A DNA stretch of 64,000 nt from Bin87 sp965116785 (lineage in GTDB: Bacteria > Chloroflexota > Dehalococcoidia > Lucifugimonadales > UBA3495). Under the pieces are notes generated by a model. The model saw only the letters and a list, made by a program, of their open reading frames with translations, was not told the DNA's origin and searched no databases. Shown piece after piece: positions 59,057-64,000 of the stretch. The translations under genes and the position numbers were made by a program. The DNA is taken from NCBI GenBank assembly GCA_965116785.1, contig OZ220731.1, positions 1,302,001-1,366,000 of the forward strand. Reading direction: 5' to 3'. How positions within the stretch are numbered: the first letter of the stretch is position 1; every line of letters starts with the position of its first letter.

Positions 59057-59132
59057 GGGCGGTTAGCTCAGCGGTTAGAGCGCCTCGTTCACACCGAGGA
59101 GGTCGGAGGTTCAAATCCTCCATCGCCCACCA
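59057..59132 (+). tRNA. tRNA-Val (anticodon CAC)
   Basis: The acceptor strands GGGCGGT and ATCGCCC pair (one G-U). The anticodon stem CCTCG/CGAGG holds the loop TTCACAC, anticodon CAC, reading GTG. The T loop TTCAAAT is present and CCA is encoded. First of four tRNAs on one transcript. Confidence 0.95.
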
Positions 59133-59169
59133 TACCGACCGCAGCGGGACCCAAAACGGAAACCACCAT

Positions 59170-59255
59170 GCCGAGGTGGCGAAACGGCAGACGCGCTGCG
59201 TTCAGGGCGCAGTGTCCTTTAGGACGTGTGGGTTCAAATCCCTCCCTCGGCACCA
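59170..59255 (+). tRNA. tRNA-Leu (anticodon CAG)
   Basis: The acceptor strands GCCGAGG and CCTCGGC pair. The anticodon stem CTGCG/CGCAG holds the loop TTCAGGG, anticodon CAG, reading CTG. A long variable arm (TGTCCTTTAGGACG) is typical for leucine. CCA is encoded. Confidence 0.95.
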
Positions 59256-59266
59256 TTTTCCGACGC

Positions 59267-59342
59267 GCGCTTGTAGCTCAGTGGATAGAGCGCTGCCCTG
59301 CGGAGGCAGAGGTCGTGAGTTCGAATCTCGCCAAGCGCGCCA
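59267..59342 (+). tRNA. tRNA-Arg (anticodon GCG)
   Basis: The acceptor strands GCGCTTG and CAAGCGC pair, discriminator G, CCA encoded. The anticodon stem CTGCC/GGCAG holds the loop CTGCGGA, so the anticodon reads GCG. Bacteria normally read CGC and CGT with an ACG anticodon edited to inosine, so a genomic G at position 34 is unusual. The rest of the tRNA looks like a standard arginine tRNA. Confidence 0.9.
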
Positions 59343-59370
59343 TTTCTTTTGCCCACGCACGGCTGCTCCC

Positions 59371-59447
59371 GGGCGGTTAGCTCAGATGGTTAGAGCGTCT
59401 GCTTTACACGCAGAAGGCCGGGGGTTCGAGTCCCTCACCGCCCACCA
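59371..59447 (+). tRNA. tRNA-Val (anticodon TAC)
   Basis: The acceptor strands GGGCGGT and ACCGCCC pair. The anticodon stem TCTGC/GCAGA holds the loop TTTACAC, anticodon TAC, reading GTA and related valine codons. CCA is encoded. Its acceptor and D arm nearly match the first tRNA-Val in the cluster. Confidence 0.95.
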
Positions 59448-59570
59448 TATGCCCTATCGCCCAGCCACCTCAGGTCTTTGTAACCTAGCTCCGCGCGTAA
59501 CGCTTGCTGGCGCAGCCAGGTTTGGCCCTTACATTCCGTTTTGCCTGAACGCGGCAGGGATGGCAGGCCC

Positions 59571-59885
59571 ATGATGGAACACCAGGGCATGCGCTGGGGC
59601 TACGTCTTCCTCCGCGCTCCGAACTTCCTGAGCGGAGAGGACCGAGACTCCTTGATGACCACGGCCGTCGAAATGTACCTCTCCGGCGAACCGGAACGAG
59701 ATATTGAGTCGGAAGGGTACGAGGGCCGTGTCTACACCGAGCGCCGCTTCGAGATGCTCGGTGAGTTTGGTGGACAGCGGTTCGACGCTGAAATCGAAAC
59801 GGCCCGCGGCCGGGACACCGCCACCTTCCTGGTCAACGAGCAAACCCGCGGCATCGGTGGCGGCGGCGGTTTCTCCCGCAACTAG
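59571..59885 (+). CDS. Small protein of unknown function
   Basis: The 104-residue soluble acidic protein starts at ATG 59571 (a second ATG follows directly). It has MRWGYVFLRAPNFLSGEDRD near the start, a charged middle with RDIESEGYEGRVYTERRFEM and a Gly-rich tail. I recognise no domain. It lies 124 bp after the tRNA cluster and 122 bp before the PAC2 gene. Composition looks like a real protein. No ribosome-binding site stands out. Confidence 0.6.
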   Translation: MMEHQGMRWGYVFLRAPNFLSGEDRDSLMTTAVEMYLSGEPERDIESEGYEGRVYTERRFEMLGEFGGQRFDAEIETARGRDTATFLVNEQTRGIGGGGGFSRN

Positions 59886-60007
59886 ACCCCCGCGCTGGCT
59901 CGTCGCCTCCCTGCAGCACGTCGCACGACAAGTCAGGGTAGTTCGCGGCCGATGTGTTATATTGACCCAAACCTCAGCGTGGCAGCCGGGCCGGGAGGCG
60001 GTTAACT

Positions 60008-60958
60008 ATGCCCGAGGACCTATTCAACTTCACCGACAAGCCGGAAGCCAGCTATTTGCTGGCCGGCTGGCGCCGCCAGTGGTCCAACGGCGGCCGGATC
60101 TCCAGCGGGTTGCCGCGCTATCTCATCGAGAAAAACGGCGGACGGCAGGTCGGCCAGTTCAGCGAATATGTCAACCGGATGTGCTACCCCTTCCAGGTAG
60201 CCGGCACTCACGACGCATTCCGGCCCTCGGCGGCATTCAACGAGGGCTTGCCCAGCGTCGCCATGTCACGCCAGAACTCTTTTTATGAGATCGGCAGCGG
60301 TCTGTTGGTATTCCTGGGCGAGGAACCCTGGTATCGCCTGGATATCTACGCGGAAGCATTTTTCTCGGCGATCCAGGAATTGGGCGTGCAACAAACCGTC
60401 GCGGTGGAGGGCGTCAATGGACCCGCGCCTCCCGATCTGGAACGGCGCATCACCTGCGTGTATTCCCGCCCCGAGATGCGTGAACAATTGGAGCGTCACG
60501 GCGTCCAGTTCAGCAGCTACGGTAGCCGCGGCCGGCAGGGGCCAACCATCGGAATGGCTCTGGTCTCCGTCGCCCACTACCAGTATCCCGAAGTCCAGAT
60601 GTTCCGCATGGGCGCCATGGCCCCCATGTACCCCTTCATGACCAACAACAACAACCAGCTCGGCATCACCCAAGACCATCGGGCCTATTACGACATCCTG
60701 CGCCGCCTCCGTTCGTTGTTCAAAATCGAGATGGACCTGTCCGAACTGGAGCAAATGGGCACTCGCGAATCCCAGGAACTCCTGGACAACCTGGAACGCC
60801 TCGGCCGTACCAACAGCGAAGCCAAGCAGATCATCGATCAGGTCCGCCTGGACTACCAGTACACTCCGTACGTCGAACCGGTGGATCTGGATCCTGCGTT
60901 GGACCAAGCCTTGGAGAATATCCTGCGAGACATCGGGGAACCCGGCCAGGAAACCTGA
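60008..60958 (+). CDS. PAC2 family protein
   Basis: The 316-residue protein resembles the PAC2 (proteasome assembly chaperone 2/ATP-grasp-like) family. It has LLAGWRRQWSNGG near residue 17, LLVFLGEEPWYR near residue 98, GVQQTVAVEGVNGPAP near residue 124, and GPTIGMALVSVAHYQ near residue 178. A helical C-terminal extension of about 80 residues follows. Such proteins occur in archaea and in actinobacteria and Chloroflexota; their bacterial role is unknown. It converges on the amidohydrolase gene 19 bp away. Confidence 0.75.
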   Translation: MPEDLFNFTDKPEASYLLAGWRRQWSNGGRISSGLPRYLIEKNGGRQVGQFSEYVNRMCYPFQVAGTHDAFRPSAAFNEGLPSVAMSRQNSFYEIGSGLLVFLGEEPWYRLDIYAEAFFSAIQELGVQQTVAVEGVNGPAPPDLERRITCVYSRPEMREQLERHGVQFSSYGSRGRQGPTIGMALVSVAHYQYPEVQMFRMGAMAPMYPFMTNNNNQLGITQDHRAYYDILRRLRSLFKIEMDLSELEQMGTRESQELLDNLERLGRTNSEAKQIIDQVRLDYQYTPYVEPVDLDPALDQALENILRDIGEPGQET

Positions 60959-60976
60959 TTGGGGCGGCCGACAGGC

Positions 60977-62359
60977 TCAAACGATTGGCCAGCGTGGAGG
61001 AAATTCCACGCTGGTTCGCTTTAACAGCGCCTCGCCGCGACCTTGAACCTCTTCCACCAGTGACGCCTCGTCCACGAACAGCGGCCGATGACCCTCTACA
61101 ACCACCTTGCCGTCTACGATTACCGTATGCACGCTGCGACCGTCGGCGTTGTAGACCAGGTTGTTCACCGGATTGTGCAGCGCGCCCCATTCGGCCCGGC
61201 GCGTATCGAACAATACGAGATCCGCCGCCTTACCGGGTTCGATGGAACCAATGAGGTGGTCCATTCCCAGGGCCGCCGCGCCGCCGATGGTGCCCAATTC
61301 CAGCGCCGTTTCCGCGGGGATCACCCCCACGTCGCGCCGGCCGTCCTTGTACAGCACGGCCGCCAGGTAAACCGACCGCAGCGTTTCCAGCAGGTTGGAA
61401 TTGTTGCCCGCGTCGGTACCCAGACCCACGGTTGCTCCAAATTCCAGCAGTTCCGGAAGCAATCCGTTGGCGGCAGTCCCCGCCCCGCCTTTGACCGCCG
61501 CTGTCGGGCACATAACCACCGCGGATCCGCGGTCGGCGATCAGGCGAGCCTCGTCTGCGCCAATTCCGAGGCAGTGGGCTAACGTCATCCGCGAATTGAG
61601 CACGCCGCATCGGTCGAGGTACTCCGTGGGCGAACACCCATGATTTCGCCGGCACTCTTCGATCCAACGGGGCCCATTCGTGAAATGCAATGTGGACCGC
61701 GTTTCATTTTCGGAAGCAATTCGGTCGCACGCGGCCAGTAAATCCGGCGTGCAGAATTCCGAGGAGAACGGCATCGACCATGCGGAAACCAGGCTGCTCG
61801 CCGTGCTGTCCACCAGAGACATGATTTCTTCCGTCGCCCGGATCGCGTCATCGGTCCCGTACACCGGCAAATTCAGCGGGTTCGGGCAGTCCAGCACGTT
61901 GCGACCGACCACTATGCGGCAGCCGGCCTGTTCGTAGGCAGCCAAGCACTCTTCGACGTACGTGGTCGTGCCCGGGTCTATGAAGGTCGTCGTTCCGTAC
62001 TTCAGCAACTCGACGATGGCCAGCATCGAGGTGGCGTATTCGTCATGGGCGGTCATGGCCTGCTGCAGCCGAAACACGTTGGGCAGGTATTCGGCTCCCA
62101 GATCATCCGGAAACAGGCCCCGCGCCGCATGGGCGTAGCTGATGTGCATGTGGCCATTGACAAACCCGGGTGTGAGAACCATGCCGGATCCGTCAATAGT
62201 CCGGTCAGCCGCCACTGATGCAAGGTCGGCGGCTTTGCCAACTTGGCTGATACGGTTGTCAGTTATGACAACCGTCCCATCGGCGACGATGCGCCGATCC
62301 GCGTCCATTGTGACGATGTAGCGGACGCCGTCGATTTTCAGGGTAGGGACATCGGTCAT
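60977..62359 (-). CDS. Amidohydrolase family protein (TrzA/AtzA/SAH deaminase type)
   Basis: The 460-residue metal hydrolase has the full set of ligands: HxH in VNGHMHISYAH near residue 69-78, His in TLHFTNG near residue 225, His in LAHCLGIG near residue 260, and Asp in GLGTDAGNNSN near residue 315. Members deaminate or dechlorinate ring compounds such as triazines, guanine and S-adenosylhomocysteine. GGAG precedes ATG 62359. It starts 15 bp after the nitroreductase stop, so the two are probably one transcript. Confidence 0.92.
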   Translation of the reverse strand: MTDVPTLKIDGVRYIVTMDADRRIVADGTVVITDNRISQVGKAADLASVAADRTIDGSGMVLTPGFVNGHMHISYAHAARGLFPDDLGAEYLPNVFRLQQAMTAHDEYATSMLAIVELLKYGTTTFIDPGTTTYVEECLAAYEQAGCRIVVGRNVLDCPNPLNLPVYGTDDAIRATEEIMSLVDSTASSLVSAWSMPFSSEFCTPDLLAACDRIASENETRSTLHFTNGPRWIEECRRNHGCSPTEYLDRCGVLNSRMTLAHCLGIGADEARLIADRGSAVVMCPTAAVKGGAGTAANGLLPELLEFGATVGLGTDAGNNSNLLETLRSVYLAAVLYKDGRRDVGVIPAETALELGTIGGAAALGMDHLIGSIEPGKAADLVLFDTRRAEWGALHNPVNNLVYNADGRSVHTVIVDGKVVVEGHRPLFVDEASLVEEVQGRGEALLKRTSVEFPPRWPIV

Positions 62360-62374
62360 ACCAACTCCAGACGC

Positions 62375-63010
62375 CTAGTCGGACCAATCGCGGAAGCCCC
62401 AGCGGTTGAACGAGGTGACCTCCGCCGGCGGTCGACGGTTCGTTGGTCCGAAGCTCCCGCGAGGATATCCAACCGGGGTCAAGCAGATCATCTCGGCGTA
62501 TTCCGGGAGACCCAGCAGCTCACGCACCTCGTCTTCCTTGCGATTCAGCACCGTGGTTATGCGCGTGCCAAGCCCCAAAGCTCGGCCCGCCAGGAACAGG
62601 TTTTGGATCGCCGGCCAGATGGAAGCAGCGTGCCTTCCCCGTTCGATGGTCTGGTCCGGCTGGAACCCGCCGCCGCGCGAGTGATCGGCGCATACCACGA
62701 TCATCGCGGGTACATCGGGCATGTGGTGAGCCAGGTAACGGGCGTGTCGATAGACGCGCGACTCGGTCGGAGAAGGCTCCCAGCCCATGGCGTCCAACCA
62801 CGTATTTTTGTACAGCTCGCCCAGGGCTTTGACGGTGTCGGGGTCGTTCACCACCACGAACTCCCAAGGCTGCGTGTTGCCGCCGTTGGGGGCGCGAACT
62901 GCGGCGTCGATCATCTTCTGGAGCTCGGATTGGGACACCGGGTCCGGCTTGTATCGGGTGATCTGACGCTGACTGTATATCGCCTCAAACAGGTCCAATT
63001 GGTCGGGCAT
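62375..63010 (-). CDS. Nitroreductase family FMN-dependent oxidoreductase
   Basis: The 211-residue protein has the FMN-binding SQRQITRYKPDPVSQSEL near residue 13-30, AAVRAPNGGNTQPWEFVVV near residue 36-54, AGRALGLGTRITTV near residue 143-156, and ICLTPVGYPRG near residue 174. It reduces nitro groups, enones or similar with NAD(P)H. A triple GGAGGAGGAG precedes ATG 63010 and a TATAAT lies 44 bp upstream. It is transcribed with the amidohydrolase gene. Confidence 0.9.
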   Translation of the reverse strand: MPDQLDLFEAIYSQRQITRYKPDPVSQSELQKMIDAAVRAPNGGNTQPWEFVVVNDPDTVKALGELYKNTWLDAMGWEPSPTESRVYRHARYLAHHMPDVPAMIVVCADHSRGGGFQPDQTIERGRHAASIWPAIQNLFLAGRALGLGTRITTVLNRKEDEVRELLGLPEYAEMICLTPVGYPRGSFGPTNRRPPAEVTSFNRWGFRDWSD

Positions 63011-63053
63011 GGCACTCCTCCTCCAGCTGGTGCGTTATCGCGGATTCGACGCC

Positions 63054-63059
63054 ATTATA
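63054..63059 (-). promoter_or_regulatory. -10 element for the nitroreductase-amidohydrolase unit
   Basis: The minus strand reads GGCTATAAT, with a perfect TATAAT 44 bp upstream of the nitroreductase ATG. It lies in the short gap after the EamA gene. No good -35 hexamer is seen. Confidence 0.5.
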
Positions 63060-63077
63060 GCCCCCGCTGGCCGTCTA

Positions 63078-63962
63078 TCACCGGAACATGGTGATCAGTG
63101 CGAGGCCGGCGACTATCATCGCAGCTCCGACGATTCTCCCCGGTGTAATCACTTCTTTCAGCACGACTGCACCGAGCAAGAGGGCGAACAGCAACCCTAT
63201 CTCCCGAGCCGGAGCGACGTAGCTGGCATCCGTCAGCCGCATTGCCGTCAGGACCAGGCCGTACGCGAGGAACAGGAGGCCAGCCGCCGCCGCGATCGGC
63301 CATGTTGCGGTGCGCCATTCCCCGACTATCGCCGACACTCCGTGGGCGCGCAAGATGTAAGGCAGCATCCCCACGGCCACGCAACACGTGGTCAGATACA
63401 GGTAAAGGAACGGGCTAACGTACGCCACACCCTGTTTGTCGATCAGCGTATAGAGAGCGATGCATATGCCGGTCGCCATCGCGTAGGCAATTCCGGCCCT
63501 GGTGGCGGCGAGCTGACCGGCAACGATATTGCGCAACTGGCCCCACCAGGCCATCGTGTAAATGCCCAGGACAATAACGCCTATACCGACCCACCCTGGG
63601 AGGGTAACGGTTTCGTCCAGCGCAAACACGGCGAGGATCGGCACCAATCCCGGGCCAAAGCCTCGTGCGATCGGATAGGCGAGCGACAGATCGGCGCGGG
63701 CCAGGCTCCGTCCCAAACTGAGGAAATAGCAGATGTGAACGAGCGAGGACGCTGCCACAAACCACAGGCCGACGGCGGTGAATTCGGTGGTGAACACCAG
63801 GACCAAGGCGACCGGAGCAGCGCCGACCGCCCCTGCGGCCGACAGCCACCAGACGAAAACTTCTTGCCGTTGGGCCCGTTTCAGGAACAGGTTCCAGGTC
63901 GCGTGGGCAAAAGCAGATACCAGCACGAGCGCCAACGCCAGGAGCGTCGATGAATCCAGCAT
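63078..63962 (-). CDS. EamA/DMT superfamily transporter
   Basis: The 294-residue membrane protein has ten hydrophobic helices in two EamA halves of about 140 residues, with AFAHATWNLFLKRA near residue 17-30 and YPIARGFGPGLVPIL near residue 96-110, as in drug/metabolite exporters. The second half includes LTDASYVAPAREIGLLFALLLG. Solute unknown. It lies upstream of the nitroreductase gene, 67 bp apart, on the same strand. Confidence 0.88.
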   Translation of the reverse strand: MLDSSTLLALALVLVSAFAHATWNLFLKRAQRQEVFVWWLSAAGAVGAAPVALVLVFTTEFTAVGLWFVAASSLVHICYFLSLGRSLARADLSLAYPIARGFGPGLVPILAVFALDETVTLPGWVGIGVIVLGIYTMAWWGQLRNIVAGQLAATRAGIAYAMATGICIALYTLIDKQGVAYVSPFLYLYLTTCCVAVGMLPYILRAHGVSAIVGEWRTATWPIAAAAGLLFLAYGLVLTAMRLTDASYVAPAREIGLLFALLLGAVVLKEVITPGRIVGAAMIVAGLALITMFR

Positions 63963-64000
63963 GGCAGCAACCCTGGCCAGCGCCTGAAAACTAAACCGCC

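Noticed and set aside
58963..59574. Plus-strand open frame across the tRNA cluster
   Set aside because: It reads straight through four tRNA genes; the tRNAs are certain and the translated product is meaningless.
1..64000. CRISPR array, insertion sequence or prophage
   Set aside because: No regularly spaced repeats, transposase, integrase or phage structural genes were seen anywhere in the window.

Overview
The window is GC-rich and densely coded on both strands. Its gene content points to a bacterium of the Chloroflexota, most like the SAR202/Dehalococcoidia-type marine or host-associated lineages. This placement is an inference. It rests on three luciferase-like flavin monooxygenases, three CaiB/BaiF CoA transferases, many amidohydrolase, esterase and peptidase genes, a PAC2-family protein and a Uma2 protein. 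No rRNA is present to confirm it. Five tRNA genes (all with encoded CCA) and an RNase P RNA gene are present. No insertion sequence, prophage or CRISPR array was seen.

Layout. 1-4.7 kb (minus): two class III CoA transferases (one cut by the window edge), a hypothetical protein, a cyclase-family hydrolase and an MFS exporter. 4.8-5.4 kb: a higBA toxin-antitoxin pair. 5.5-16.8 kb (plus): a catabolic block of luciferase-like oxidoreductases, Uma2, an acyl-CoA ligase, a TrpF-like protein, a compact cassette of one dual-OB-like protein and two DUF488 proteins, a phosphotriesterase-like lactonase and an S9 peptidase. 16.8-21.5 kb (minus): Fe-ADH/maleylacetate reductase-like protein, DinB, crotonase-like protein, acyl-CoA dehydrogenase and SDR. 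21.5-25.9 kb (minus): a tightly overlapping run of SbcD-like nuclease, P1 peptidase, DUF2520 protein, PanB and a small membrane protein. 26-27.3 kb (minus): rnpB followed by an HpcH/HpaI aldolase. 27.4-30.5 kb (plus): an FMN 2-hydroxyacid oxidase and a ThDP-dependent enzyme.

30.9-34.3 kb (plus): a four-gene PhnDCEE-type ABC importer (phosphonate, phosphite or selenate type). 34.3-36.9 kb (minus): an unusual zinc-ribbon/transmembrane/CAP-domain protein and a beta-hydroxyacid dehydrogenase. 37 kb: tRNA-Gln. 37.1-38.9 kb (minus): cytochrome P450 and a cupin. 39.2-44.7 kb (plus): the operon coaE, MoxR/CbbQ-type AAA+ ATPase, CoA-pyrophosphatase-like NUDIX, NorD/CbbO-type VWA protein. The VWA gene carries an apparent one-base frameshift near its 3' end. 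44.7-50.7 kb (minus): a GldA/GldF/GldG/DUF4340 ABC export module followed by cinA. 50.8-52.2 kb (plus): S-adenosylmethionine decarboxylase and an agmatinase-family gene behind a structured leader. 52.9-54.1 kb: an HMGL-like enzyme with a near-consensus promoter. 54.2-57.5 kb (minus): an Asp-box beta-propeller, ComF, NUDIX and ribokinase. 57.6-58.9 kb: a CoA transferase. 59.0-59.5 kb: four tRNAs (Val, Leu, Arg, Val). 59.6-61 kb: a small unknown gene and the PAC2 protein. 61-64 kb (minus): amidohydrolase, nitroreductase and an EamA transporter.

How the genes fit together. Much of the window looks like uptake, CoA activation, oxidation and ring or side-chain breakdown of diverse organic compounds. 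A second theme is CoA metabolism: PanB and CoaE for synthesis, a NUDIX protein for CoA breakdown. The best candidates for undescribed biology are the dual-OB/DUF488/DUF488 cassette and the MoxR-VWA operon tied to CoA enzymes. The zinc-ribbon/CAP fusion and the two small membrane proteins with acidic-basic EEGREEG repeats come next.
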